A stretch of 64,000 bases of DNA from Polaromonas sp. (GTDB taxonomy: Bacteria > Pseudomonadota > Gammaproteobacteria > Burkholderiales > Burkholderiaceae_C), in contig NZ_JABBPE010000002.1 of the NCBI RefSeq assembly GCF_012927455.1, forward strand, positions 186,001 to 250,000, read 5' to 3'. Each line of letters starts with the position of its first letter. The first letter of the stretch is position 1. The notes below the pieces were generated by a model. The model worked only from the letters and a program-made list of their open reading frames with translations, made no database searches and was not told the DNA's origin. Shown here piece after piece: positions 25,531 through 35,290 of this stretch. Position numbers and translations under genes: made by a program.

Positions 25531-26661
25531 ATGACAGAAAACACCAACAAAATCATCCCTGTCGCAGACATGCGCTACGCGAGCCGCGTGCCGTCGATTC
25601 CTGCCCAGCTGCTGGCCCCCACCGGCCTGCTCAGCGACACGCGGGGCCGGCCGCTGCGCGATTTGCGCATCAGCGTGACGGACCGCTGCAATTTTCGCTG
25701 CAATTACTGCATGCCGCGCTCGGTGTTTGACAAGGACTACGCGTTTTTGCCGCAAAGCTCGCTGCTGAGCTTTGAGGAAATCACCCGGCTGGCGCGTATT
25801 TTTGTGGCGCATGGCGTTCAAAAAATCCGGCTGACGGGCGGCGAGCCCTTGCTGCGCAAACACCTCGAGGTGCTGATCGAGATGCTGGCCAAACTGCAGA
25901 CGCCCGCCGGCAAGCCGCTAGACATCACGCTGACCACCAACGGCTCTTTGCTCGCCAAAAAGGCGCAATCGCTCAAGGATGCCGGCTTGCAGCGCGTGAC
26001 GGTGAGCCTTGATGGACTGGACGACGCCGTTTTTCGCCGCATGAACGATGTGGATTTTCCCGTGATCGATGTGCTTAAAGGCATCGAAGAGGCGCAAAAA
26101 GTCGGCCTGGCGCCGATCAAGATCAACATGGTGGTCAAGCGCGGCACCAATGACGCCGAAATACTGCCGATGGCGCTGTATTTCCGTTACACCGGCTCGG
26201 TATTGCGCTTCATCGAATACATGGACGTGGGCGCCAGCAACGGCTGGCGCATGGACGAGGTGTTGCCCTCCGCGCAAGTCATAGAGCGCCTCAGCGCTGA
26301 GTTTCCCTTGACCGCCATTGACCCGGGCTACGCCGGTGAAACCGCAGCGCGCTGGCGCTATGCCGATGGTGCTGGCGAAATTGGCGTGATCAGCAGCGTC
26401 ACGAAGGCCTTTTGCAGCGACTGCAACCGCGCCAGGTTGTCGACCGAAGGCAAGCTGTTTTTGTGCCTGTTTGCCAGCCAGGGACACGATTTGCGCGCGC
26501 TGCTGCGCGGCGGTTTCGCCGACGAACAAATCGCCGCAGCGGTCGGCCCGATCTGGCAGACGCGCGGTGACCACTATTCGGAACTGCGCGCCGCCCTGCC
26601 CGCTGATGTGGGTCTGGGTGACGGCGCGCGGCGCGTGGAAATGAGTTACATCGGAGGTTAG
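25531..26661 (+). CDS. moaA: GTP 3',8-cyclase MoaA
   Basis: 376 residues. N-terminal radical-SAM cluster CNFRCNYC with the usual preceding RISVTDR, the GGEPLLRK motif, and the second 4Fe-4S cluster cysteines in [20 protein letters not shown]. It converts GTP to 3',8-cyclo-dihydro-GTP, the first step of molybdenum cofactor synthesis, with MoaC (not in this window). The C-terminus lacks the usual double-glycine variant but ends EMSYIGG, as the family does. First gene of a moaA-mobA-moeA cluster. Confidence 0.96.
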   Translation: MTENTNKIIPVADMRYASRVPSIPAQLLAPTGLLSDTRGRPLRDLRISVTDRCNFRCNYCMPRSVFDKDYAFLPQSSLLSFEEITRLARIFVAHGVQKIRLTGGEPLLRKHLEVLIEMLAKLQTPAGKPLDITLTTNGSLLAKKAQSLKDAGLQRVTVSLDGLDDAVFRRMNDVDFPVIDVLKGIEEAQKVGLAPIKINMVVKRGTNDAEILPMALYFRYTGSVLRFIEYMDVGASNGWRMDEVLPSAQVIERLSAEFPLTAIDPGYAGETAARWRYADGAGEIGVISSVTKAFCSDCNRARLSTEGKLFLCLFASQGHDLRALLRGGFADEQIAAAVGPIWQTRGDHYSELRAALPADVGLGDGARRVEMSYIGG

Positions 26662-26663
26662 AG

Positions 26664-26712
26664 TGGCCCCCACGCTTGTCGCTTCGCGCACTACGCTGCC
26701 CCCCAAGGGGGC
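26664..26712 (+). repeat. Dispersed repeat family B, copy 2
   Basis: 'gcccccacgcttgtcgcttc', 'gcgcactacgctgccccccaa' style core with a CCCCCC/GGGGG hairpin. Almost identical over about 48 nt to the copy within moeA at 27769. The following 160 nt are GC-rich and hold further small inverted repeats (for example 'aagcctgcgatgcaggctt'). Confidence 0.85.
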
Positions 26713-26886
26713 TGTGTGCCGCGGCTCCAAGCCTGCGATGCAGGCTTGGACGGCACGCAAAAGGGCTGCGCCTCGCAGCCCGGCGCCTGCAGCCCGGCAA
26801 AGCCGGTTCTGCGGCCCTGGCTGGTATTGGACTGCTGCGGTCACCGCGGCCGCCCCCACACTTTTCACTTCCCCTTGGAGAATTTT

Positions 26887-27534
26887 TTGACCAACGTTGA
26901 CATGAATGCCCCACTGCATATTGAGGCCATCACCGGCGTGATTCTGGCCGGTGGACGCGGCTCGCGCATGGGCGGCGTGGACAAGGGTCTGCAAAACTTC
27001 AACGGCGTGCCGCTGGCTTTGCACACGCTGATGCGGCTGTCGCCGCAGGTCGGCGAGATCATGATCAATGCCAACCGCAACCTGTCCGCTTACGAGTCTT
27101 TTGGCGTTCCGGTCTGGCCCGACGCTACCTCGCTGGGCGAGTACGCCGGGCCGCTGGCCGGGTTTCTCACGGCTCTGGAGCGCTGTGAAACGCCCTACCT
27201 GCTGACCGTGCCCTGCGACACCCCGCTGTTTCCGGACGACCTGGTAGCCCGCATGGCCGAGGGCTTTGCGCGCGATGATGCTGACTTTGCCGTGGCCGCA
27301 GCGCTGGAGGAAGACGGGCAACTGAGGCCGCAACCGGTGTTTTGCCTGATGCGTTGCGGCATGCTGGAAAGCCTGGTGCGTTTTACGCAAGGCGGTGGCC
27401 GAAAAATTGACGCCTGGACGGCGCAGCATAAAACCGTCGTCGTGCCTTTTGACCAGCCCGGCGACGACACGCATGGTTTTTTCAATGCCAATACGCTGAC
27501 CGAGCTGCACCAACTCGAATCCCGCCTGCCGTGA
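26887..27534 (+). CDS. mobA: Molybdenum cofactor guanylyltransferase
   Basis: 215 residues from a TTG at 26887 that has GGAG with a 6-nt spacer; the first ATG (26902) is in frame five codons later but is poorly spaced. The nucleotide-binding motif [17 protein letters not shown] and the [19 protein letters not shown] and VPCDTPLFP motifs identify MobA, which attaches GMP to molybdopterin. Its stop overlaps the moeA GTG start (GTGA), so the two are translationally coupled. Confidence 0.94.
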   Translation: MTNVDMNAPLHIEAITGVILAGGRGSRMGGVDKGLQNFNGVPLALHTLMRLSPQVGEIMINANRNLSAYESFGVPVWPDATSLGEYAGPLAGFLTALERCETPYLLTVPCDTPLFPDDLVARMAEGFARDDADFAVAAALEEDGQLRPQPVFCLMRCGMLESLVRFTQGGGRKIDAWTAQHKTVVVPFDQPGDDTHGFFNANTLTELHQLESRLP

Positions 27535-28961
27535 AAACGCTGCAACAGATTGCCGCCGAGCTGCAGGGCTACGACCCGCAGGCCCTGTCTGCCGAGCAGG
27601 TGCTGGCCTTTTTGTCCAGGCTCGTCACGCCGGTTCAGGACATGCTTGAACTGCCGCTGTTTGAAGCGCTGGGCCGCGTGCTGGCTGAAGACGTGATTTC
27701 GCCGTTTGATGTGCCGCCGCACGACAACTCGGCGATGGATGGCTACGCATTTGCTAGCCATGAATGGGCCCCCACGCTTGTCGCTTCGCGTACTACGCTG
27801 CCCCCCGAGGGGGCTGAACTTGCTTGGGGCGGCCCGGCGCTGCGTTCGCCGCGCCCCAACGCTGCACTTGAATTGCAGGTGGTAGGCACGGCGCTGGCGG
27901 GCAAGGCCTGGCAGGGCTCCGTCAAGCCCGGCGAATGCGTCAAGATCATGACCGGCGCCATCATGCCGCAGGGCCTGGACACCGTGGTGCCGCAGGAGTT
28001 CGTCAAGCTCAGCCAAGTCGGCGAGAGCAGCCGCATCAGCATTCCGCCTGGTTTGCTAGCCGCCGGCGACAACCGCCGGCTGCGCGGAGAAGACCTCATG
28101 CAGGGAAAACCAGCGCTACAAAAAGGTGAGCTGCTCACGCCCGCCCGCCTTGGGCTGGCGGCCTCTTTGGGCCTTAAGACCGTGAAAACCTGGCGGCCGC
28201 TGCGAGTCGCCTACTTTTCAACCGGCGACGAAATTTTGTCGCTCGGAGAAGCGCCGCGTGAAGGTGCCGTTTACGACAGCAACCGCTACACCGTCTTTGG
28301 CCTGTTAAGCCGCATGGGCTGCCAGGTGATAGACATGGGCGTGGTGCGCGACGACCCGGCACTGCTGGAGGCGGCCTTTACCAGCGCCGCGGCGCAGGCC
28401 GACGCCATCATCACCTCGGGCGGTGTCAGCGTGGGTGAGGCGGACTACACCAAAACCATGATGAAAAAGCTCGGCGATGTAGCATTCTGGCGCATTGCGA
28501 TGCGGCCCGGCCGCCCGATGGCCGTGGGTCGCATATTATCTATAAAATCGGCCTCTAGCCCAATAGCTACGGGCGCAAGCAGCTATAAAAATAATAGCAA
28601 TCCTGATGGCGCCGTGCTGTTTGGTCTGCCCGGCAACCCGGTGGCGGTGATGGTGACTTTTCTGGCCTTTGTGCGCCCGGCCCTGCTGCAAATGATGGGC
28701 GCCAGCGCCGTGCCGGCGCCGCTGCTGAAGGCGCGCAGCCTTGAAGCCATTCGCAAAAAGCCGGGCCGCACCGAATACCAGCGCGGCTGGGTATCGACCG
28801 CGTCCGACGGCTCTTTGCACGTCAAAACCACCGGCAGCCAGGGTTCTGGCGTGCTGCGTTCCATGGCCGAGTCCAACGGCCTGATGGTGCTGCACCACGC
28901 CCAAGGCAATGTCGCCGTCGGCGATGACGTCGATGTGATGATGTTTGACGGCGTGATCTGA
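27531..28961 (+). CDS. moeA: Molybdopterin molybdenumtransferase
   Basis: 476 residues against about 400-410 in the family. Conserved parts are complete: [13 protein letters not shown] near 62, [16 protein letters not shown], the MoCF domain ([28 protein letters not shown]) and [13 protein letters not shown]. Two extra stretches interrupt it: residues about 78-111, encoded by repeat family B, and residues about 335-357, encoded by repeat family A, both in frame. GTG 27531 overlaps mobA. It inserts molybdate into adenylylated molybdopterin. Whether the longer protein is active cannot be read from sequence; both inserts lie between motifs and not in them. Confidence 0.94.
   Translation: MKTLQQIAAELQGYDPQALSAEQVLAFLSRLVTPVQDMLELPLFEALGRVLAEDVISPFDVPPHDNSAMDGYAFASHEWAPTLVASRTTLPPEGAELAWGGPALRSPRPNAALELQVVGTALAGKAWQGSVKPGECVKIMTGAIMPQGLDTVVPQEFVKLSQVGESSRISIPPGLLAAGDNRRLRGEDLMQGKPALQKGELLTPARLGLAASLGLKTVKTWRPLRVAYFSTGDEILSLGEAPREGAVYDSNRYTVFGLLSRMGCQVIDMGVVRDDPALLEAAFTSAAAQADAIITSGGVSVGEADYTKTMMKKLGDVAFWRIAMRPGRPMAVGRILSIKSASSPIATGASSYKNNSNPDGAVLFGLPGNPVAVMVTFLAFVRPALLQMMGASAVPAPLLKARSLEAIRKKPGRTEYQRGWVSTASDGSLHVKTTGSQGSGVLRSMAESNGLMVLHHAQGNVAVGDDVDVMMFDGVI
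27769..27862 (+). repeat. Repeat family B copy inside moeA
   Basis: Contains 'cccccacgcttgtcgcttcg', 'ccccccgagggggct' and 'cttggggcggcc'. Encodes [19 protein letters not shown] and a following [11 protein letters not shown] segment of MoeA. Confidence 0.85.
28534..28603. repeat. Repeat family A copy inside moeA
   Basis: 'cggcctctagcccaatagct', 'acgggcgcaagcagctata' and 'aaaataatagca', in inverted orientation. It encodes about 23 MoeA residues ([20 protein letters not shown]). Confidence 0.85.
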
Positions 28962-29028
28962 AGCCTGGCGGAACAGAGCGCCAGCTGCACCACTGCAACC
29001 AGCGGCAGCTTATTCGATAGTCTGGTGA

Positions 29029-32000
29029 CTACTTGGCCACCTGCTCCGCAGGCTTCGGGTGCGCCTCCGGCTGGAGGCTGGCGACGGCTTGATTGGCGCC
29101 CGGTATCAGCTTTCGGGCAAACAAGCTGTACATGGTGGGCACCACGAAGATGGTCAGCAAAGTGCCCAGCGACATGCCGCCCACAATCACCCAGCCAATC
29201 TGGGTGCGGCTTTCAGCACCCGCACCATGGGCCAGCGCCAGCGGCAAGGCGCCCAGCACCATGGCGCCGGTGGTCATCAGGATGGGCCGCAGGCGCTGCG
29301 AAGACGCTTTGACCAGCGCATCAATCATCTCCATGCCCTGCCCGCGCAGCTGGTTGGTGAACTCGACGATCAAAATGCCGTGCTTGGTGATCAGGCCGAC
29401 CAACGTGATGAGTCCGATCTGCGAATAAACGTTGAGCGATCCGCCGCTCCATTTGAGCGCCAGCAGCGCGCCAATCATCGACAGCGGCACCGACAGCATG
29501 ATCACCAGCGGGTCGACAAAGCTTTCAAACTGCGCGGCCAGCACAAGAAAAATGAACAGCAGCGCCAGCACAAACACTATTGCCAGCGCGCCTTGCGAGT
29601 TCCTGAACTCGCGCGACGTGCCGTTCAGGTCCGTGCTGTAGCCGGCCTGCAGCACCTTGGCCGAGGTCTGGTCCATAAACCTGATCGCTTCACCGAGCGA
29701 ATAGTCTGGAGCCAGACTGGCGGTGATGGAAACCGAGCGGCGCTGCCCGAAATGGTTCAGTTCGCGCGGTGAGACGCTTTCACGCACCTTGACCATGGCC
29801 GAGAGCGGGATCATGGCGTCTACACCTCCTTTTTGGCCGCGTACATAAATGCGGTCAATGTCCTCGGGGGTATTGCGGCCGCGCGCCTCGGTCTGCACGA
29901 TCACGTCGTACTGCTCGGCGTCGCGCTTGTAGCGGGTCACGTTGCGGCCTCCCAGCAGCGTCTCGACCGCCTTGGCGACCACCTCGACGCTGACGCCAAG
30001 GTCGCCCGCCTTGTCGCGTTCGACTTCGATGCGCAGCTCGGGCTTGTTCAGCCGCAAGTCCACATCGGGCGACACGATACCTGGGTTTTTGGCGATCTCC
30101 GCCAGCATCTGTGTCACCACGGTGTTGAGGTTCTGGTAGCTGTCGGAGGTCTGGATCACAAAATTGAGAGGCCGCTCGCGAAAGCCCTGGCCCAGTGAAG
30201 GCGGCGTGATCGGAAATGCCGTGACACCCGGCAGCGCGTTGAATTTGGGTTGCAGCTCGCGTGCGATGTCCAGTGTGGAGCGCTTGCGCGCATCCCAGTC
30301 GACGGTGCGGTACACCACAGAGGCCTGCGCCACGGTCGGGTTGCCAACGCTGGCGAAAATACGGTCGAACTCCTGGTAGGGCTGGCCGATGGCTTCGAGC
30401 GCCTGCGCGTAGCGGTTGGTGTAGTCCAGCGTGGCGCCGTCCGGGGCGTTGACGTTGGCCAGAATCACGCCGCGGTCTTCCAGCGGTGAGAGTTCCTGCT
30501 TCATGGTGGGAAACACCAGCGCAATGGCCAGCGCGCTGGCCAGCATGAGCGCGACAACAAGCCAGCGCGCCTGCAGGATAAATCCAGTGATGCGCTGGCC
30601 CAGCCCGGGCTGGCGCTGGCCGGGCGCATCCGCGGGTGGCTGATAGCGGGCGCTGACGACCCAGCGCAGCGCAGCGCCGTAGCGCCCGGACAGCGCCGTT
30701 AGCAACTTCTCCATGCCCCGGTCGAAGCGGTTGGGTTTGGGGTTGTGCCGCAGCAGCAGCGTGCACATCATCGGGGTCAGCGTCAGCGCGACAAAACCCG
30801 AGACCAGCACCGCGCCGGCCAGCGCCAACGCGAATTCAACAAACAGGCGACCGGTGCGTCCCGGTGTGAATGCCAGCGGCGCATACACCGCCACCAGCGT
30901 CGCCGTCATGGTGACAATGGCAAAGCCAATTTCCCGGGCACCCTTGATGCCGGCGGAAAAAGGATCCATGCCCTCTTCGATGTGCCGGAAGATGTTTTCC
31001 AGCATCACGATGGCATCGTCCACCACCAGGCCGATCGCCAGCACCAGCGCCAGCAAGGTCAGGGTGTTGACGCTAAAGCCGGCCAGCGACATCAAAGCAA
31101 AGGTGCCGACCAGACTGACCGGAATGGTGACGAGGGGAATGATGGACGCACGCAGCGTGCGCAAAAACACAAAGATCACCAAAGCCACCAGCACAATCGC
31201 CTCGATGATGGTGGTGTAGACGTTTTTGACGGAGCGGTCTATGAACACCGAGTTGTCATTGGCCACGTCAACCAGCAGGTCAGGCGGCAGGTCGGCCTTG
31301 AGCTTGGGCAGAACCTCGCGCACCCCCTTGGACAGGTCCAGCGGATTGGCGGTGGCCTGACGAATCACGCCGACCGCGACGGCAGATCGCCCGTTCAGCC
31401 TGACGGCGGTACGTTCGTCTGCTGCGCCTTCCTGCACCCTGGCCACATCTTTCAGTTTGACGGCAAAGCCGTTGATGTTCCTGATCACGATCTCGCCAAA
31501 CTGGGCCGGCTTGACCAGAGCGGTCTGCGAGGTCACGCTGAACTCGCGCTGCTGCGATTCAATCCGGCCGGCCGGCAGTTCGAGGTTGCTGCGGCGAATC
31601 GCGTCTTCGACATCCTGCGTCGTCAGGCGGAAGGCGGCCAGCCGGTCGGAGTCCAGCCAGACGCGCATGGCGTATTTGCGTTCCCCAAAAATGCGGACAT
31701 CGGCGACGCCCGTTACGGTTTGCAAACGCGGCTTGACGATGCGGTTTACCAGATCGTTGATTTGCAGCGGTGTCATCGATTCGCTGGAAAAGGCAATCTG
31801 TATAACGGGAAACGCATCGGCCTCGACCTTGGCGATGACCGGCTCTTCAATCGCCTGGGGCAGCCGGTTGCGCACGCGTGAAGTGCGGTCGCGCACCTCG
31901 GCGGCGGCGGAGTCGGCGTCTTTCTCTAAACGGAAACGCACGCTGATCTGCGCCTGGTCGGCGCGGCTGATTGAGGTAATCACGTCCACCGCATCAATGC

Positions 32001-32217
32001 CGGCGATAGAATCTTCTAGCGGCTTGGTCACCTGCGACTCGATGACCTCTGCCGAAGCGCCGGCGTAGCGCACGCTGACGGTGACGACGGGTTCATCGAT
32101 CTTCGGATACTCGCGCAACGACAGGCGGTTAAAACTCACCGCGCCGACCAGCACGATGAGCAGCGACAGCACCGTGGCGAAGACGGGGCGGCGAATGGAG
32201 ACTTCAGCGAGTTGCAT
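29029..32217 (-). CDS. RND multidrug efflux permease
   Basis: 1062 residues with the RND layout of 12 helices and two large periplasmic loops. N-terminal LAEVSIRRPVFATVLSLLIV, the proton-relay Asp pair in LVLAIGLVVDDAIVMLENI and the C-terminal AGAESRTQIGWVIVGGMSLG are typical of hydrophobe/amphiphile efflux pumps. It sits 57 nt after the adaptor gene on the same strand. No outer-membrane channel gene is adjacent, so TolC-type partner must be elsewhere. Substrates cannot be inferred. Confidence 0.94.
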   Translation of the reverse strand: MQLAEVSIRRPVFATVLSLLIVLVGAVSFNRLSLREYPKIDEPVVTVSVRYAGASAEVIESQVTKPLEDSIAGIDAVDVITSISRADQAQISVRFRLEKDADSAAAEVRDRTSRVRNRLPQAIEEPVIAKVEADAFPVIQIAFSSESMTPLQINDLVNRIVKPRLQTVTGVADVRIFGERKYAMRVWLDSDRLAAFRLTTQDVEDAIRRSNLELPAGRIESQQREFSVTSQTALVKPAQFGEIVIRNINGFAVKLKDVARVQEGAADERTAVRLNGRSAVAVGVIRQATANPLDLSKGVREVLPKLKADLPPDLLVDVANDNSVFIDRSVKNVYTTIIEAIVLVALVIFVFLRTLRASIIPLVTIPVSLVGTFALMSLAGFSVNTLTLLALVLAIGLVVDDAIVMLENIFRHIEEGMDPFSAGIKGAREIGFAIVTMTATLVAVYAPLAFTPGRTGRLFVEFALALAGAVLVSGFVALTLTPMMCTLLLRHNPKPNRFDRGMEKLLTALSGRYGAALRWVVSARYQPPADAPGQRQPGLGQRITGFILQARWLVVALMLASALAIALVFPTMKQELSPLEDRGVILANVNAPDGATLDYTNRYAQALEAIGQPYQEFDRIFASVGNPTVAQASVVYRTVDWDARKRSTLDIARELQPKFNALPGVTAFPITPPSLGQGFRERPLNFVIQTSDSYQNLNTVVTQMLAEIAKNPGIVSPDVDLRLNKPELRIEVERDKAGDLGVSVEVVAKAVETLLGGRNVTRYKRDAEQYDVIVQTEARGRNTPEDIDRIYVRGQKGGVDAMIPLSAMVKVRESVSPRELNHFGQRRSVSITASLAPDYSLGEAIRFMDQTSAKVLQAGYSTDLNGTSREFRNSQGALAIVFVLALLFIFLVLAAQFESFVDPLVIMLSVPLSMIGALLALKWSGGSLNVYSQIGLITLVGLITKHGILIVEFTNQLRGQGMEMIDALVKASSQRLRPILMTTGAMVLGALPLALAHGAGAESRTQIGWVIVGGMSLGTLLTIFVVPTMYSLFARKLIPGANQAVASLQPEAHPKPAEQVAK

Positions 32218-32274
32218 AAGCGTAGGAGGCGTCAGTCACTCGGGGGAAAGCTTAGGTTTGGATTCGGCTAAAGC

Positions 32275-33618
32275 TCAGCGGGGATCGCGCGGCGCCGCAG
32301 GGGCCGGACGATGCGCCCGGGTAGCGGCCTCGTTGACCGGCACTAGCGCCGAGGGTGCTTCGGAAACCGGCACGCCGCAGGGGTTCGGGCCCGCCAATGC
32401 GGGCGCTGGCGCCGCTTTGGCAGGCGCAGTTCCAGCATCCCCGGTGCGCGGATCTGTCGCCGGGCGAGACGAAGGGCTGCTGGCCAGTTCCACCACGCTG
32501 ACCGCGGTCCCATCACGCTGTATCCGTTGCTGCCCCGTCGTTACCACGGTGTCGCCGGGTTCCAGCCCTTCAATGATTTCTACCTTGCCAGGGCTGCGCA
32601 GGCCGACCTTGACCTCGATGCGCTGGGTCGTTTTGCTTTGCCCATCCGGGCTATCGAGCAGCTTGATGACAAACTGCTTGCCAGCTTGCGGAACAATGGC
32701 TTCTTCGGGAACTACCCGCGCGTTGTCGCGCACGGCAAAGACGGTGGTAACGCGGGCAAACATGCCGGGCCGCAATTGCAGCGGGCGGTTGTCAATACAG
32801 CCGCGCACACCGACAGAACGGCCGTTGGCATCAATCAGCGGGTCAATCGCCTGGATCTGCGTGGTGTATTGACGGCCGGGCAGCGCATCAATATCGAGTT
32901 GGGCCGTCTGGCCGCGCTTGAGCTTGGGCTGAAACCGCTCGGGCAGCCTGAAATCTACAAAAATGGCTTCAATGTCTTCGATATTGACGATGTCCGCACC
33001 GTCTTTCAGGTAGTCGCCGACGTTGACCTGACGAATGCCGGCAATGCCGTCAAACGGTGCGACGATTTTCAGGCGCGCCGCAGTGGCCTTGGCCAGCGAC
33101 AGCTTGGCTTGCGCCACTTGCAGGTTGGCAGCGCTTTCATCGAGCGAACGCTGGCTGATGAAGTTTTGCGCCACCAGATCCTGGTTGCGCTTCTGGTTGG
33201 CTTGGGCAATCGACAGTTCGGCTTGGCTTTGCTGGACTTGCGCCAGTTGCAACTGATCGTCAAACTGCACCAGTACCTGCCCTTTTCGCACGCGTTGGCC
33301 ATCGGTGAAATTAAGCCGGGTGATGCGCCCACTGACCTCCGGGCGCAGCACGACGCCCCGGCGCGAACGCAGGCTACCCACGGCCTGCGTGCTGTCGGTA
33401 AGGCGGCTGATCTCTACCCGAGCCACCTCCACCGCCGGCAGCTTGCCGTTGGCAACGCCATTGGCAACGCCATTGGCAAGCCCTTGCGTCGGCCCGATGG
33501 CCAATGACGCCATGGCAGCGCGGTCATCGGCTTTAGATTTCTGGTACCACCAGGCCGCGCCCGAGGCGGCGGCAATGCCAGCAATAGCGACCACGGTGTA
33601 AATTGCTTTGGATGCCAT
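32275..33618 (-). CDS. RND efflux periplasmic adaptor
   Basis: 447 residues: N-terminal anchor (AIYTVVAIAGIAAASGAAWW), lipoyl-like half motifs (GVVLRPEVSGRITRLNFTDG and FDGIAGIRQVNVGDYLKDGA) flanking a coiled-coil hairpin (AQVQQSQAELSIAQANQKR), then a beta-barrel and membrane-proximal domain. It bridges the permease and an outer-membrane channel. A 12-bp tandem unit at about 33449-33480 encodes a NGVANGVANG linker after the anchor, and the C-terminus carries an unusual Ala/Pro/Arg-rich tail of about 70 residues. Confidence 0.92.
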   Translation of the reverse strand: MASKAIYTVVAIAGIAAASGAAWWYQKSKADDRAAMASLAIGPTQGLANGVANGVANGKLPAVEVARVEISRLTDSTQAVGSLRSRRGVVLRPEVSGRITRLNFTDGQRVRKGQVLVQFDDQLQLAQVQQSQAELSIAQANQKRNQDLVAQNFISQRSLDESAANLQVAQAKLSLAKATAARLKIVAPFDGIAGIRQVNVGDYLKDGADIVNIEDIEAIFVDFRLPERFQPKLKRGQTAQLDIDALPGRQYTTQIQAIDPLIDANGRSVGVRGCIDNRPLQLRPGMFARVTTVFAVRDNARVVPEEAIVPQAGKQFVIKLLDSPDGQSKTTQRIEVKVGLRSPGKVEIIEGLEPGDTVVTTGQQRIQRDGTAVSVVELASSPSSRPATDPRTGDAGTAPAKAAPAPALAGPNPCGVPVSEAPSALVPVNEAATRAHRPAPAAPRDPR

Positions 33619-33911
33619 GAAGAATTAAAGAGAAGGAAAAGCCGCCTTGGGACAGTTAACTTGTTATGAATGGAAACAAGCTTTCAATGTAGCAGGACGG
33701 CACGAAGTCTGCGGGGTTTGCGGGGCTTCATTGAGGGGACGCGAGACCAGCTTTACCCATGCTTCACCACCCTTTAGCCCGGATGCAGCAGTTGACCACT
33801 TGCATCGCCTGCCCAAGCAGCAAGGGCATTGACGACAGTCTGATCCCGAGTTTTCGCCGTGCTTCCCTGTCCGCACTGGCCGCACAATGACGTGCGATTT
33901 CGGAGTCGCTT
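33619..33911. other. 293-nt intergenic region
   Basis: Lies between the divergent-facing 3' end of rnhA and the 5' end of the RND adaptor. Open frames exist on both strands across it but none has recognisable protein character. It should hold the promoter of the efflux operon; no regulator gene of TetR or LysR type is present here. Confidence 0.4.
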
Positions 33912-34388
33912 TTAAATGCGGCCCAGCGCTCGCTCCACGCCTTTGTTGGCCAGCGCATCGGCACGCTCGTTGCCGGGGTCGCCGTTGTGACCCCTGACCC
34001 AGCGCCAATCGATGGTGTGGCCACTCGATACCAGCAGCGCATCGAGCCGCTGCCACAAGTCGACATTTTTGACGGGCGCTTTGGCCGCCGTGCGCCAGCC
34101 CCGAGCTTTCCAGCCATGGATCCACTCGGTGATGCCCTTGAGTACGTACTGGCTGTCAAGGTAAAGGGTAATGTTGCAGGGTCGTTTCAGTGCGGCCAGC
34201 GCCTCGATGACCGCAGTCATTTCCATGCGGTTGTTGGTGGTGCCCATCTCGCCACCAAACAGCTCCTTTTCGGTGCTGCCAGTGGCCAGCAAAGCGCCCC
34301 AGCCCCCCGGTCCAGGATTACCTTTGCAGGCGCCATCGGTGTATATCACGACTTGTTGTGCTTGCTTGCTTGCTGGCGAATCGGTCAT
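33912..34388 (-). CDS. rnhA: Ribonuclease HI
   Basis: 158 residues. Catalytic carboxylates are in place: Asp in [18 protein letters not shown], Glu in [13 protein letters not shown], Asp in LYLDSQYV and the C-terminal Asp in [10 protein letters not shown], with the flexible-loop His in VRGHNGDPG. It degrades RNA in RNA-DNA hybrids. Adjacent to the yafS-like methyltransferase as in Escherichia coli. Confidence 0.97.
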   Translation of the reverse strand: MTDSPASKQAQQVVIYTDGACKGNPGPGGWGALLATGSTEKELFGGEMGTTNNRMEMTAVIEALAALKRPCNITLYLDSQYVLKGITEWIHGWKARGWRTAAKAPVKNVDLWQRLDALLVSSGHTIDWRWVRGHNGDPGNERADALANKGVERALGRI

Positions 34389-34441
34389 GCGTTTTTTGAG
34401 TTTCAGGAAATTTCAGGGAGAGCGGAACTGATCAAAAAGAA

Positions 34442-35278
34442 TCAAGCCTGAGGCTTGGCGCGGGTCACGGGCTCTTTGTTGACTACGGCAACTGGTGCCG
34501 CCCCCGGCGCTTTACGCGTTTTCCAGGCGGGCTCGAGCAAACGGACGCCGCGCACGCGCTTAACGGCAACCAGAAAGTAGACCGCCCCTAAAATAGGCCA
34601 CCAGCGCTCGCCGGCCCCATCCATCCAGTCAAAGCGATCCAGCCATTTCTGACTGGTCAGTGCGGGGCGGTAACAACCAAAGCGCCCTGACTCTACCTCA
34701 AAGTCAAGCAGCCTGAGCCAGTCGCGCAGGCGCCAATAACCTATGAATTCGCCCGTCTTGGGCAAAAACATGTCGTCGTAACCCAAGCGTTGGTAAAAAT
34801 GGCCCCGCCGCTGACGCAAACCCCACAAGCTGGTCGGATTGAACCCGCTGATGACCACACGACCTTCAGGAACCAGTACGCGCGCGACTTCGCGCAAGGT
34901 AGCATGGGGGTCGCTGCTGATCTCAAGCGTATGCGGCAAGACCACCAGATCGAGGCTGTTTTCGGGAAACGGCAGCGCCTCTGAAGCGCAGACCAGTGCG
35001 ACACGCGGGGAACTTACCGAACCAGCGAAAGTCCTAGGGCTAGCTGATTCATCGGGTTGAAGGAAAGGTCCTTGTGGCAGTTCTGAAGTTGAAGCGAGCC
35101 ATTTGTGCGGCATGCGATTGGTTTGCAGGCCATTGAACTCGGGCAGGCCTAATTGCATTGCATGGTAGCCAAAAATATCGCTGACCGCCTCGTCGAAATT
35201 CGCGCGTTCCCAGCTCATTAGATAACGGCCTGGCGCGGTCTTCAACCAGTCGGTAAAACCTATAATTTCTGTGTTCAT
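34442..35278 (-). CDS. YafS-like SAM methyltransferase domain protein
   Basis: 278 residues from ATG 35278. The methyltransferase-11 core is visible as ALPFPENSLDLVVLPHTLEI, LREVARVLVPEGRVVISGFN and NPTSLWGLRQ. The glycine-rich motif I normally found before this is weak or missing, as in the YafS group. Position between rnhA and gloB matches the E. coli order, which supports the name. The last 35 residues are basic and Ala/Pro-rich. Substrate unknown. Confidence 0.83.
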   Translation of the reverse strand: MNTEIIGFTDWLKTAPGRYLMSWERANFDEAVSDIFGYHAMQLGLPEFNGLQTNRMPHKWLASTSELPQGPFLQPDESASPRTFAGSVSSPRVALVCASEALPFPENSLDLVVLPHTLEISSDPHATLREVARVLVPEGRVVISGFNPTSLWGLRQRRGHFYQRLGYDDMFLPKTGEFIGYWRLRDWLRLLDFEVESGRFGCYRPALTSQKWLDRFDWMDGAGERWWPILGAVYFLVAVKRVRGVRLLEPAWKTRKAPGAAPVAVVNKEPVTRAKPQA

Positions 35279-35290
35279 CAAAACCACTGC

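Noticed and set aside
25918..27513. 531-codon minus-strand open frame
   Set aside because: Antisense to moaA and mobA, both of which have complete catalytic motifs; composition is that of a shadow frame.
30745..31881. 378-codon plus-strand open frame
   Set aside because: Antisense to the RND permease; His/Gln-rich shadow.
33664..34125. 153-codon minus-strand frame overlapping rnhA
   Set aside because: Out of frame with rnhA, no start or motif, and rnhA is complete without it.
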